Shown piece after piece: positions 54,128-63,452 of a stretch of DNA of 64,000 nt (positions are counted from its first letter, which is position 1; each line of letters begins with the position of its first letter). Position numbers and translations under genes: made by a program. Under the pieces are notes generated by a model. It ran no database searches, was not told the origin of the DNA, and saw only the letters and a program-made list of their open reading frames with translations. Source of the stretch: Bacteroidota bacterium (lineage in GTDB: Bacteria > Bacteroidota > Bacteroidia > Flavobacteriales_D > Crocinitomicaceae); the NCBI GenBank assembly GCA_016192075.1, contig JACPUU010000007.1:1-64000 (forward strand), read 5' to 3'.

Positions 54128-55048
54128 ATGAAAAAACTGTGTTTATTAGTCTTAACTCTTTTATGTATGAAACAACTGTCTTCACAAGAAACTTCGTATC
54201 CGCAATGGCTTGATCGCAAGGAATACCCGTTTAAAAGCAATTACTTCCAATTGTCCGCGGGGCGTATGCACTATGTTGATGAGGGTTACGGTGATCCAAT
54301 TGTAATGGTTCACGGCAATCCGGGCTGGAGTTTTGAATTCAGAACCCTGATCAAAGAACTTTCTGCCACGCACCGCTGCATTGCTCCTGACCATATTGGG
54401 TTTGGGCTATCAGACAAACCATACAACTGGGATTATTTACCGATCCACCATGCTGAAAATTTTGAAAAATTCATGGACAGCCTTCAGCTCAGTAATATTA
54501 CGCTGATCGTAAATGACTGGGGCGGCCCCATTGGCCTGAGCTATGCAATCAGGCATCCTGAAAAAATAAAGAAACTCATTATTTTAAATACCTGGTTGTG
54601 GAGTGTAAAAGGTGATAAACACTTTGAAAAATTCAGCAATCTGATGGGCGGAGGTTTTGGACGATTTATGATCAAAAACTTCAACATGTTTGGCAAAGTG
54701 GTGGTGAAAAAAGCAGTAGGCGACAAATCCAGGCTCACTAAAAAAATTCACCGCCATTATTACGACCATTTGGAGAAACGTAAGGACCGGAAAGGCTGCT
54801 ATGTTTTTCCCCACGAGATTGTACACTCAGCCGTCTGGCTGGACAGTTTATGGCAGCTGCGCAACAAAATAAATCAGCTCCCCACAACATTTATCTGGGG
54901 AATGAAGGATATTGCTTTCCGTGAAAAAGAACTTAACCATTGGCTGAGTAGCTGGGAAAATGCCAAAGTTATCAGGCTAGACAATGTAGGTCATTATCCG
55001 CAGGAAGAGGCACCGGAAATTTTGATCAGGGAACTGAAAGAGAACTAA
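54128..55048 (+). CDS. Secreted alpha/beta hydrolase, haloalkane dehalogenase-like
   Basis: A 306-residue protein with signal KKLCLLVLTLLCMKQLSSQ. The fold is clear: oxyanion-region HGNPGWSFEFRTLIKELS, nucleophile elbow IVNDWGGPIGLSYA with Asp as nucleophile followed by Trp, acid-region IWGMKDIAF, and base VGHYPQEEAPE. The HGNP Asn and the Trp after the nucleophile are the halide-stabilising pair of haloalkane dehalogenases, which release halide from alkyl halides. An epoxide hydrolase or esterase-like activity is the alternative. Export is unusual for this family. It may be cotranscribed with the sigma factor. Confidence 0.85.
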   Translation: MKKLCLLVLTLLCMKQLSSQETSYPQWLDRKEYPFKSNYFQLSAGRMHYVDEGYGDPIVMVHGNPGWSFEFRTLIKELSATHRCIAPDHIGFGLSDKPYNWDYLPIHHAENFEKFMDSLQLSNITLIVNDWGGPIGLSYAIRHPEKIKKLIILNTWLWSVKGDKHFEKFSNLMGGGFGRFMIKNFNMFGKVVVKKAVGDKSRLTKKIHRHYYDHLEKRKDRKGCYVFPHEIVHSAVWLDSLWQLRNKINQLPTTFIWGMKDIAFREKELNHWLSSWENAKVIRLDNVGHYPQEEAPEILIRELKEN

Positions 55049-55117
55049 TTTCATTGAACCCGGAATACAATCAGAAATGCAACTATGTCAAAAAAATAAA
55101 TATGCCTTTACAGGGCT

Positions 55118-57064
55118 TTAATGATCCAGCTTCCACCAGTTTCGGTAAATAATCTTCAGATCCATCAGTACCGAATGATTTTTGGCGTAAATCAGATTCA
55201 GCCGTGCAACAGACTCTTCATCGTCCTGCGTGGTATTGAACTGCATGGCTGCCGTGAGTATGCCGCGCTTGATTTTAGGCAGTTTTAGTGTTGAAATGTG
55301 TTTGACCGGCGCATATCCCACAATAGATAACCCTCCGGTAAGTACGCCAAACATGTTTTTGAAAAGTTTGGCTTTGTGCTGAAAGAACCAGATCAGTAGC
55401 GGGCTGAGTAAAATAACTTTTAGCGCAATCACAAAATCGAGAATACGTTTGTTGCGCTGATTGGCCGGTTTATTGATGCGGTTCAGATCCATTACATACA
55501 AATCACCTTTGGAGTCAATGGAATTGCTGCCGATCAGGTAAGATGTCTCAGGCTGCGCAATTTTAAAATCAACTTTTTGTCCCTCCAGGTTGAGCATGGA
55601 TGAAATAATATCACGTGATGAAATATTTTTGGCGCAAAAAATAACCTCATCAATTTTATGAATCTCCACCACTTGTTCCAGCTGATTAATAGTGCCCACA
55701 AATTTTTTGTCAGACTTTAACTCGTCATGTGAAACAAACTCAACCGAAAAAATATTTGAATTGGTTTGCAGCAACAACTGATGGACACGCTCTGACTCTT
55801 CCTTGTCACCTACTATGGCAAAGCGTTTGTTTTTAGCACCGCCAATGCGCCAGGCAGGAATTAAAAAATGAAGCACCAGCCGCGACAACAGGTAATAACA
55901 AATTACCAGGGCTCCGCCGGCCAGAATAATTAAACGCGAAAACTGTACCTCTTTTGGAAGCAGCGCATAGATCATCAGAATGATTGCCGTGCCAATAACC
56001 GACCCGATTACATTGCTGATTAAACGCACCGGCTTATCATAACCGCCGCTGAAAAGCTGTGAAAAAAACCAGGTTGCTGCATACGCCGGAAGTGCCATTT
56101 TCAAAAGAATTTCAGGTATGAGAACACCGGTATAGTTTTGATAAACTGCGGCAATTCCAAACAACCCGATTAGTATAACCGCATAGTCAATTACCGGAAT
56201 CACCGAACGTTTCACAAGCCTGCTTGCCACTGCCAGCCCCGCCCTGAAATAGATTGCCAGGTTGATCAGAAAAGAAAATAATTTTGCGTTTTTACTTGAA
56301 AAGTGTTTGCGCGCAAAAATGATCATGGCATTGTAAAACACAAAAACATAATTCACACTGCTCTTTTTGGTGCTTTCGCCTTTGTAGTGAATTATGCGCG
56401 TTTTTGGAAAATAGTAATTCTTATAGCCTCCCAGTACTATGCGGTAACTTAAATCAATGTCTTCACCGTACATAAAAAAAGCCTCATCGAGCAAACCAAT
56501 TTTATCAAGTGCAGCTTTGCGCATGAGCATAAATGCACCCGACAAAATTTCAATTTCATGCGTCTCATCCGGGTTAAGGTAAGACAAGTGATAACGGCCA
56601 AACTTTTTTGATTTGGGAAACAAGCGTGAAAGACCAAAGATTTTATAAAACGCATCCCTGGGAGTTGGCAGCCCGCGTTTTGATTCAGGCAGAAAATTTC
56701 CTTTTCCGTCAATCATTTTTACACCCAAACCACCGGCATCGGGATGCTCATCCATAAACGCAACCACTTTGCTGAATGTGTCTTCTTCAACAATGGTATC
56801 AGGGTTCAGCAAAAGATGATATTCACCCCGGGCAATGCGCAGCGCCTGGTTATTAGCACGTGAAAAACCGGCATTGTCTTTGTTTTCAATCAAAATTACC
56901 TGCGGAAATTTCTGCTTCACCATTTCAACCGAACCGTCAATGGAATTGTTGTCTACAACAAATACCTCACCGGGCACATGTTCCAGCGACTTGAATACTG
57001 AAATGAGGCATTGCTCAAGAAAGAATTCAACGTTGTAATTGACGATAATGACTGAAAGTTTCAT
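55118..57064 (-). CDS. GT2 glycosyltransferase fused to a degenerate sugar-phosphate transferase
   Basis: A 648-residue protein. Residues 1-250 form a family 2 glycosyltransferase: LSVIIVNYNVEFFLEQCLIS, VVDNNSIDGS, LLNPDTIVE (DxD-like), FFMYGEDIDLSYRI. Residues ~275-400 form several membrane helices. Residues ~410-520 form a Rossmann-like domain (RFAIVGDKEESERVHQLLLQ) like that of WbaP/WcaJ enzymes. The C-terminus (NKRILDFVIALKVILLSPLL, then GVLTGGLSIVGYAPVKH) matches both ends of a bacterial sugar transferase, but the catalytic middle is missing. It is the last gene of a three-gene minus-strand operon. Confidence 0.85.
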   Translation of the reverse strand: MKLSVIIVNYNVEFFLEQCLISVFKSLEHVPGEVFVVDNNSIDGSVEMVKQKFPQVILIENKDNAGFSRANNQALRIARGEYHLLLNPDTIVEEDTFSKVVAFMDEHPDAGGLGVKMIDGKGNFLPESKRGLPTPRDAFYKIFGLSRLFPKSKKFGRYHLSYLNPDETHEIEILSGAFMLMRKAALDKIGLLDEAFFMYGEDIDLSYRIVLGGYKNYYFPKTRIIHYKGESTKKSSVNYVFVFYNAMIIFARKHFSSKNAKLFSFLINLAIYFRAGLAVASRLVKRSVIPVIDYAVILIGLFGIAAVYQNYTGVLIPEILLKMALPAYAATWFFSQLFSGGYDKPVRLISNVIGSVIGTAIILMIYALLPKEVQFSRLIILAGGALVICYYLLSRLVLHFLIPAWRIGGAKNKRFAIVGDKEESERVHQLLLQTNSNIFSVEFVSHDELKSDKKFVGTINQLEQVVEIHKIDEVIFCAKNISSRDIISSMLNLEGQKVDFKIAQPETSYLIGSNSIDSKGDLYVMDLNRINKPANQRNKRILDFVIALKVILLSPLLIWFFQHKAKLFKNMFGVLTGGLSIVGYAPVKHISTLKLPKIKRGILTAAMQFNTTQDDEESVARLNLIYAKNHSVLMDLKIIYRNWWKLDH

Positions 57065-57077
57065 TGGATTACTTCAC

Positions 57078-58358
57078 TCACTTTTTAAGTGATTCGTACT
57101 GAATCAATGCGGTATATAATGAAATATGCGTATTGTCTAAACGTGTCCAGATGGGTCTTATTACACCATTGTGTGCAGAAATGTTAGTGTAATCTCCAAA
57201 AAACACTTTTGAATTGGGTCTGAAGGGTGATTCACTGATTTTTACATTCTGAAAAGTTTCACCACCATCTTCAGACCATGCCAGGTAAACATCGGTTTGT
57301 GTTTTTTCCTGCTCACGGCGGTCGTAAAAAACAAAATACAAATACCCGGTTGTCTGGTCAATGGTCATCCAGGTGAGAAACTGCTGCTTGTTTGAATTAT
57401 CGGTGTTCACTCGTTTGGGCTCTGACCAGGTTTTTCCCTGATCGGTTGATTTGCAAAGCCAGATGTCTGCATTGTCGGCCCCGTTTCGCTGATCTGCCCA
57501 ATTGACGTAAACAGTTCCGTTATACGCAGATTTGCTCACATCACAGGCCGTAACCGGCAATCCATTGCAACGGTAAATGCCCGGAATATCAATAACCCAG
57601 CCTGCAGGTTGCGTGGCTACAAAAGTTTCTTTTTCAAGCCAGGTTTCACCCTCATCCAGTGACCGGTTAAACCAAAGGGTATCATTGCGTGACCAGGCAA
57701 CATAAATTTCACCGTTTGGACCAACAGATGGCACAGCACCTTCAGCGGTTTTGTCATTGTCCATACAATCACCCGGCAGGGTTGAAAGCTGTTTGGGATA
57801 CGACCAGTTTATACCGCCATCGGTACTCTTTGAAAACAAAATGTGACTGAAATCTCCCGGCTTCTCTGAATCATACATATCAAACTGGGTCCAGCTGATA
57901 TAGATGTGATTATTTTTTGGATTGACGACTGCCCATTCCTTGTCATGAAATTTTCCATTCACCAGGGTGTGGCCTTCTTTTTTAAATTTTCCGCTTAACA
58001 CGTCTGAACGCTGGCAAACCATACCGCCAATTAGCGTTTCACCGTTGACATTGGAAAGGTGAAAATAATAGTACCGGCCCAACGTGTCAATGAGCATACA
58101 AGGGTCCCCATTTACACCCCATTTGGATTTAATGGATTTTGAATTCCAGGTCTGCCCCCCGTCTGACGAATAATAATAATCATTCATCACTGAACCGGCA
58201 ATTATTTCATTCGTGTTTTTTGGATTAATGCAGATAGAAGGCTCTACCTGCGAATAATAATAATCTGCCTTTTTGGGTAGTGGCAGTTGCACATTCTGAA
58301 ACTGGGCTGTGACCCAAAAACTGAAAAGACAAAACGGGAACAACAGTATTTTTTTCAT
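57078..58358 (-). CDS. Sialidase-fold (BNR/Asp-box) secreted protein
   Basis: A 426-residue protein with signal KKILLFPFCLFSFWVTAQ. Four Asp-box repeats are visible (SSDGGQTW, STDGGINW, STDQGKTW, SEDGGETF), indicating a six-bladed sialidase-type propeller. Catalytic residues of true exo-sialidases (Arg triad, Asp acid, Tyr nucleophile) cannot be confirmed by eye, so substrate and activity are open. It lies 12 bp after the TamA-like gene and 13 bp before the glycosyltransferase fusion, in one operon. Confidence 0.85.
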   Translation of the reverse strand: MKKILLFPFCLFSFWVTAQFQNVQLPLPKKADYYYSQVEPSICINPKNTNEIIAGSVMNDYYYSSDGGQTWNSKSIKSKWGVNGDPCMLIDTLGRYYYFHLSNVNGETLIGGMVCQRSDVLSGKFKKEGHTLVNGKFHDKEWAVVNPKNNHIYISWTQFDMYDSEKPGDFSHILFSKSTDGGINWSYPKQLSTLPGDCMDNDKTAEGAVPSVGPNGEIYVAWSRNDTLWFNRSLDEGETWLEKETFVATQPAGWVIDIPGIYRCNGLPVTACDVSKSAYNGTVYVNWADQRNGADNADIWLCKSTDQGKTWSEPKRVNTDNSNKQQFLTWMTIDQTTGYLYFVFYDRREQEKTQTDVYLAWSEDGGETFQNVKISESPFRPNSKVFFGDYTNISAHNGVIRPIWTRLDNTHISLYTALIQYESLKK

Positions 58359-58370
58359 GCGGCTGAAAGT

Positions 58371-61082
58371 TTAGAATGGATATCCGATTCCGACGTTGAA
58401 GCGCAGCGGGAAAGGTTTGACATAGGAGTCCCACTCTTTGTCATTAATGGTACCGCTGCCATCTGTATCCCAGTTTGAAATATAAACAGGGTGTGGTGTT
58501 GCAAACCATTTTTCACCTTCAGGCAAATATGGATTGTGGACCGCAAAAGCCAGGTCAAGACGAACAATGAGAAAATCAAAATCAGCGCGAATTCCAAAAC
58601 CGGTTCCAATGGCTACCTGTTTATAGAATGAATTAAAGTGAAACACGCCCAGGTCATCTTTGGTTGTGGTTGCATCGTCTTTTACTTTCCAGATATTTCC
58701 CATATCTACGAAAAAAGCTCCTTCCAGCAGGTCATTAATGTAAAAGCGGTATTCAGCATTCAATTCAAGACGCATATCACCAATTTGTGTGGAGGTTGCT
58801 GTTGAATCTTCCAGAACACGGATGCTGCCGGGAGCCATTGAACGGGCCGTAAATGCGCGAATGTCATTGGAACCTCCGGCAACAAAACTCTGCTCATACG
58901 GGAGTGAGGGTGAATTTCCATATGCCCAGCCCATACCGGCTAAAAGGCGTGTGGCAATTTTATGTTTTTTAGTGATTTTCCAGAGAAAAAGATACTGATT
59001 GTCGATGCGTACAAATTGCGTGAACGGAACACCCAGTATTTGCTTAAGTCCTGAAGTGGTATCAACCGTTCCAATACCTGTTGCATTCATAATGCCGCCT
59101 GACTGCAAAACAGAAACCTGGAAATTGTGGACTTTGTCGTTGGACTGATTTGGAACCTGGTTGGTGAATTTATACACCAGGCCGTTAAAAAGCGAAAAGT
59201 GATCCGCATACGAGTTGATCAAAAACGGATCATCGAGTTGCAGCAGTTTCAGTTTAAACGCATCTGTTTTATCGAGCCGCACAAAATTAAAATTGACAAA
59301 CTGCACTTTCCATTCCTGCGTTTTATCCTGTTTAAAACTCCACTCGTACGAAAAATAAGCCAGGCCTCTGGCAAACTCAACCCTGCGCTGAAAATTCACA
59401 ATTAAATCAAATTGCGTAGACGGATAAAGTCTCTTCGAAAATGTCTGCCATACTTTTTTAGGCATTGGAACAAGCTTGGGGAATGTAAACTGAATGTGAG
59501 GTCCCCACTCAAAGGTATTCAGTTTACGAACCTGGGTTTCTACACCCTCTTCGCTGACTATTAATGGTTGTGATTCAAACCCGCCGGTAAACGATATTTT
59601 CAGTTTTTGTGCACCGCGGGCCAGGTTTTTATTGGTATAACTGATTGATCCCATTACACCGAGAATACTGTTTGAATTGGTAACACGTGGTTCAAGCACA
59701 AACGTTTGTCTTTTTGCCGGAACCAAATCATACGTTACATTGACATTCATTCCAAAAGGATCATTCGGATCTATCTCAACAATTGGTGTAATTGTGCTGA
59801 AAACATCCAGCTGAAGCATGGTTCTGTAGGTACGCTCCAGGTAATATTCCTTGGCCCAGTGCGGAATGTACAGGAAGTTTTGCTTATCAATCAGATCAGG
59901 CTCCAGAAAAGGTACATCGTTGTAAATAAATACTCCTTTATTGACAATCAACGGATCTTTGTGCTTGTAGAAAATGGTATCAATATTGACCAGCGTATCA
60001 AGTAACGTGTATTTACCATCTGTCATATAAGGTAAATTGTACTGATCACACCGTTTCTTAAAATTTGAATAGCCAAATTTAAATGAGTTCGTATCGGGGT
60101 TATGCAGCATAAAGGTTACGCTTTTTACACGATACGCGCCGTAGGGTACATAAACAATCGAATCAGGATAAGCCGGATGCGGAATTCCCCTTGGGGCAAC
60201 ATGCATAATGACGTTTGCATAATGATCTTTGCCAAGGGTATCTACCTCAAAGGTGACATAACTTTTGTTGAATCCAAAGAAAGCCCCTTCATCACGGCAG
60301 TATTTTGTGAAATTTTCACGCTCAAGGTTCAGCCTGTCTTCATCAATTAACTGCCCAACCTCTATCACAGATTTTTCAGCCTTTAAGAACTGTGAATATT
60401 TTGCAACCACATTGGCATCAGTTGAAGGATCAAGAGCAAACGTTCCTATATGATACCCTTCTCCGGCGGTAACTATATAGGCTACTTTTGCCTTCTGTTT
60501 TTTGTCATTGTAGTAAATTGTATCGCGGACGGAGGCGTCGAAATAGCCTCTTTTTTCCAGGTAAATATCCAGCTGTTCCGTTGATTTACGAACGAGGCTT
60601 GTATCAAATAGAACAGGCGCCTCCCCCATGTGCACAATAACCCAGTCACGCCACCCGTTTTTGGGCTCCTTCATGCGCTTGGTCCGGTGGGTGTAATACT
60701 CTTTTCCGTGTTTTTTTGCATCTGCAATACGTTCGGCATTGATTTTATCTTCTTTGGCCTTGCGCTTGTCATTCTTTGTCTGGCATTTTGTATGCTTACG
60801 CTCCAGCTGTTCATGATAACGGGTGGTATCAATGCGGTTGTAGACGAACAGCTTAAACCCTTTGTTTGGTGTTGGTTTGATCAGATCATACATTTCACCG
60901 GTATAGATATTATCGTATTCTTTCTCTGTTACAGTGTCTCCGTTCTCATCGGTGGTTTCAAAAAGAATGGTATTTTTCTTATGCAGGTATTTTTCGTCTG
61001 CTACGTATTTTGCCTGGCGACAGGAAATCACTGAGAGTGCGGCAAACAGTATAAGAGAAAATCTGAAAACAGGTTGATGCAT
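58371..61082 (-). CDS. TamA/BamA-like outer membrane protein (Omp85 family)
   Basis: A 903-residue protein with a lipoprotein-like signal (FRFSLILFAALSVISC), as in Bacteroidota 'BamA/TamA family' proteins. POTRA-like segments cover ~150-430 (LDIYLEKRGYFDASVRDTIY, AYIVTAGEGYHIGTFALD), followed by a ~400-residue beta-barrel. The barrel holds GNSPSLPYEQSFVAGGSNDI and RAF, the Omp85 substrate-loop region, and ends KPFPLRFNVGIGYPF with terminal Phe. It likely inserts or exports envelope proteins; a Lys/Arg-rich stretch at ~95-150 is a local oddity. First gene of the operon, divergent from the RNA methyltransferase with 39 bp between. Confidence 0.9.
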   Translation of the reverse strand: MHQPVFRFSLILFAALSVISCRQAKYVADEKYLHKKNTILFETTDENGDTVTEKEYDNIYTGEMYDLIKPTPNKGFKLFVYNRIDTTRYHEQLERKHTKCQTKNDKRKAKEDKINAERIADAKKHGKEYYTHRTKRMKEPKNGWRDWVIVHMGEAPVLFDTSLVRKSTEQLDIYLEKRGYFDASVRDTIYYNDKKQKAKVAYIVTAGEGYHIGTFALDPSTDANVVAKYSQFLKAEKSVIEVGQLIDEDRLNLERENFTKYCRDEGAFFGFNKSYVTFEVDTLGKDHYANVIMHVAPRGIPHPAYPDSIVYVPYGAYRVKSVTFMLHNPDTNSFKFGYSNFKKRCDQYNLPYMTDGKYTLLDTLVNIDTIFYKHKDPLIVNKGVFIYNDVPFLEPDLIDKQNFLYIPHWAKEYYLERTYRTMLQLDVFSTITPIVEIDPNDPFGMNVNVTYDLVPAKRQTFVLEPRVTNSNSILGVMGSISYTNKNLARGAQKLKISFTGGFESQPLIVSEEGVETQVRKLNTFEWGPHIQFTFPKLVPMPKKVWQTFSKRLYPSTQFDLIVNFQRRVEFARGLAYFSYEWSFKQDKTQEWKVQFVNFNFVRLDKTDAFKLKLLQLDDPFLINSYADHFSLFNGLVYKFTNQVPNQSNDKVHNFQVSVLQSGGIMNATGIGTVDTTSGLKQILGVPFTQFVRIDNQYLFLWKITKKHKIATRLLAGMGWAYGNSPSLPYEQSFVAGGSNDIRAFTARSMAPGSIRVLEDSTATSTQIGDMRLELNAEYRFYINDLLEGAFFVDMGNIWKVKDDATTTKDDLGVFHFNSFYKQVAIGTGFGIRADFDFLIVRLDLAFAVHNPYLPEGEKWFATPHPVYISNWDTDGSGTINDKEWDSYVKPFPLRFNVGIGYPF

Positions 61083-61121
61083 GAAATAAAGTATCTTTAC
61101 AAAAATAATTGAATCCTTAGG

Positions 61122-61862
61122 ATGGCGCTATCCCGGAACGAAATAAAATTAATAAAGTCACTCCAGGACAAAAAGACGAGAGAGAGTAACCGGCTCTTTG
61201 TGGTTGAAGGAGTTAAGCTGGTTGAAGAACTGCTGCAGCAATCTTCTTTCAAAATAGAATCCGTTTTTTATACTGACGAATACACCGGCAAAATACCGTC
61301 AGCCGTACATTCACTGAAAATTTCAGCTTCAGAACTGGAGCGTATTTCAGGCCTGGTTACACCCAATAAAGTGCTTGCGGTTGTTAAATATCCGCCATTC
61401 AAAAAAAGCATTGATACAACTGATCCGCTGATTCTGGTGCTGGATGAAATTAAAGACCCTGGCAACCTGGGCACCATTTTGCGTACGGCAGACTGGTTTG
61501 GAATTAAAACCGTGCTTGCGTCTGAAACCACGGTTGACCTCTTTAACCCAAAAGTTATACAAGCCTCTATGGGTGCCGTTTACCGCATTCAGTTTATCCA
61601 GGAAAAACTTGAAACCAAACTTGCTGAGCTTCAAAATGAGGGCTATAAACTGGTTGGTGCCGACCTACAGGGAGAAAACCTATACACCTGCCCGTTTCCA
61701 ACCAAAATGGCGCTGATCATGGGCAGTGAATCACATGGAATTTCTGAAAAAATAAGCCTTTTGCTTGACAGCCGCATCACCATTCCGCAATTTGGTAAAA
61801 CCGAATCTTTAAACGTAGGCATTGCTGCGGGCATCATTCTTTCTCATTACCGGAAACCGTAA
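61122..61862 (+). CDS. TrmH/SpoU-family RNA 2'-O-methyltransferase
   Basis: A 246-residue SPOUT methyltransferase acting on rRNA or tRNA ribose 2'-OH groups using S-adenosylmethionine. An N-terminal L30e-like substrate-binding domain has RESNRLFVVEGVKLVEELLQ. The SPOUT domain has the three motifs: LDEIKDPGNLGTILRTADWF, LIMGSESHGISEKI, and IPQFGKTESLNVGIAAGIIL, which form the knotted cofactor site. Length and order are normal. Its stop is 1 bp from the stop of the convergent beta-propeller gene. Confidence 0.95.
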   Translation: MALSRNEIKLIKSLQDKKTRESNRLFVVEGVKLVEELLQQSSFKIESVFYTDEYTGKIPSAVHSLKISASELERISGLVTPNKVLAVVKYPPFKKSIDTTDPLILVLDEIKDPGNLGTILRTADWFGIKTVLASETTVDLFNPKVIQASMGAVYRIQFIQEKLETKLAELQNEGYKLVGADLQGENLYTCPFPTKMALIMGSESHGISEKISLLLDSRITIPQFGKTESLNVGIAAGIILSHYRKP

Positions 61863-61863
61863 A

Positions 61864-63450
61864 TCATTGGTGCAACACCCAGCCTTTTACATCCAGATCG
61901 TTGTAAATGCCGGTTAGTGCGCCATCGGCCGCTTCGCGCGACAAAAAGCACGCAGCAGAAACATAGGTTAACCCTTTTGACGATTCAATCAGGGTCGCCT
62001 GGTAGCCTTTTTTCTGAACGGTTGATTTGAAATTAACCGCATTTTCATACACTGAAAAACTGCCGACAATAACGTGGTATTCACAATCAGCATCCGCTGT
62101 CTTTTCAGGAACAACCGGGGTATCCGGCGTTTTTTTGGAAGGGAATTTGGACGGATCTATTTTGGAAAGTGAACTGGTGCCAGCCCTTGGTTTAAAATCA
62201 ACGGTAGCCGTTGTAACAACCGGTATTGTTTCTTTCTCATCATCAGCAGTTACAATGGCTGTGGAAGTTGAATGACCATCACCAGCCGGATTTTCGATCA
62301 ATGCACCGGTTTGACCGGAACTGAATTTGGGCTGAAACAAGCTCAGAAAAACAGCGAGTTCATCTTCAAAAATATACGTTTCGCGGTTCATGCTTTCAGC
62401 CAGGTGAAAATCTTTAAAAATTTCAATTTTTCCTTCATAGCAGGCCACCCAAACCTCTGCATCTTCCCAATTCACGGTAATTCCAATGGGGTGATGCCCC
62501 GTTGCAACCACCTCCATCACCTTCATGGAATCGGTATTGATTTTGGAGAATGTATTGGCAAAATAATTCACCACGTAGAGGTAATGCTGATCGGGTGAAA
62601 GCACCATGCTCCGTGGCCCTGCATTGGTGGTACACGACTGTTTCTCCCCTGATTTCAAATCGTATTTGACCAGGCAATTTCCTGAATTCAAAGAAACGTA
62701 TAAAAGACTGTCATTGGCTGACAACACTACGTGACGCGGTGATTTACCAATTTGCTCAATGTAACTGACAGCATAGGTTTGCAAATCAATGCTGGCAATT
62801 TTGGTAGAGCCCATTACCGTGACATACGCCACTTTTGAATCAGATGAAATGGCTACCCCGCGCGGATGTGCACCAACATCTACTTTTTTGATTTCAGTTT
62901 CAGTGACCAGGTCTATAATTGAAACATCACCGCTGCTCCAGTTAGAAACAACCATCACCTGTTCATCACGGCTTATGGCCAGGTATTTGGGCACCGCACC
63001 CACCTTTATTACTTTTTCAATCTGAAAGGTGGTGGTATTGATTTTATACACAAATCCGGGATCGTATCCTTTTCCGTTACAGCCGTCACAACCCGGGTTG
63101 TCAAAGCCTTCACCAATCATGTTGTAATTGGATACCCACAGGGTTTTGCCCTTGTTTGAAAAAGCAGCCTCTACGGGTCCGCCCAGGTAGGTATCACCTG
63201 AATATTCAGCAAAACCAAAGGCTTTCAGATCAATCCGATCGGGTATTTTTGCAAGCAGATTACCGTTTTTGTCATAGATGGTAACCGTGTGGCGGTACAT
63301 CATGTTTTGCGCGGCAAATAAGCCTGTACCACTGGTGACAATGGATTTGGGAGAGATGCCATCACCAAATTCATGCTTTTTATAAATGAATTTCTGAACC
63401 TGCGGAAAGGCCGTTGCTGCTAAAAAAAAGAAACTAAAAAAAAGGCAAAT
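61864..63450 (-). CDS. YVTN-type beta-propeller protein with C-terminal SPOR domain
   Basis: A protein of about 528 residues, exported. Propeller repeats at ~90-330 follow the YVTN pattern (VKYLAISRDEQVMVVSNWSS, GVAISSDSKVAYVTVMGSTK, HVVLSANDSLLYVSLNSG). A Pro/Thr-rich spacer leads to a SPOR domain at ~455-528 (YHVIVGSFSVYENAVNFKST), which binds denuded glycan strands at septa. The frame has no ATG ahead of the signal LFFSFFFLAATAFPQ. The only conventional start is a GTG at 63570, 118 bp inside the upstream gene. An ATT at 63450, just after the upstream stop, is used here as the best guess. Confidence 0.8.
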   Translation of the reverse strand: MCLFFSFFFLAATAFPQVQKFIYKKHEFGDGISPKSIVTSGTGLFAAQNMMYRHTVTIYDKNGNLLAKIPDRIDLKAFGFAEYSGDTYLGGPVEAAFSNKGKTLWVSNYNMIGEGFDNPGCDGCNGKGYDPGFVYKINTTTFQIEKVIKVGAVPKYLAISRDEQVMVVSNWSSGDVSIIDLVTETEIKKVDVGAHPRGVAISSDSKVAYVTVMGSTKIASIDLQTYAVSYIEQIGKSPRHVVLSANDSLLYVSLNSGNCLVKYDLKSGEKQSCTTNAGPRSMVLSPDQHYLYVVNYFANTFSKINTDSMKVMEVVATGHHPIGITVNWEDAEVWVACYEGKIEIFKDFHLAESMNRETYIFEDELAVFLSLFQPKFSSGQTGALIENPAGDGHSTSTAIVTADDEKETIPVVTTATVDFKPRAGTSSLSKIDPSKFPSKKTPDTPVVPEKTADADCEYHVIVGSFSVYENAVNFKSTVQKKGYQATLIESSKGLTYVSAACFLSREAADGALTGIYNDLDVKGWVLHQ

Positions 63451-63452
63451 GC

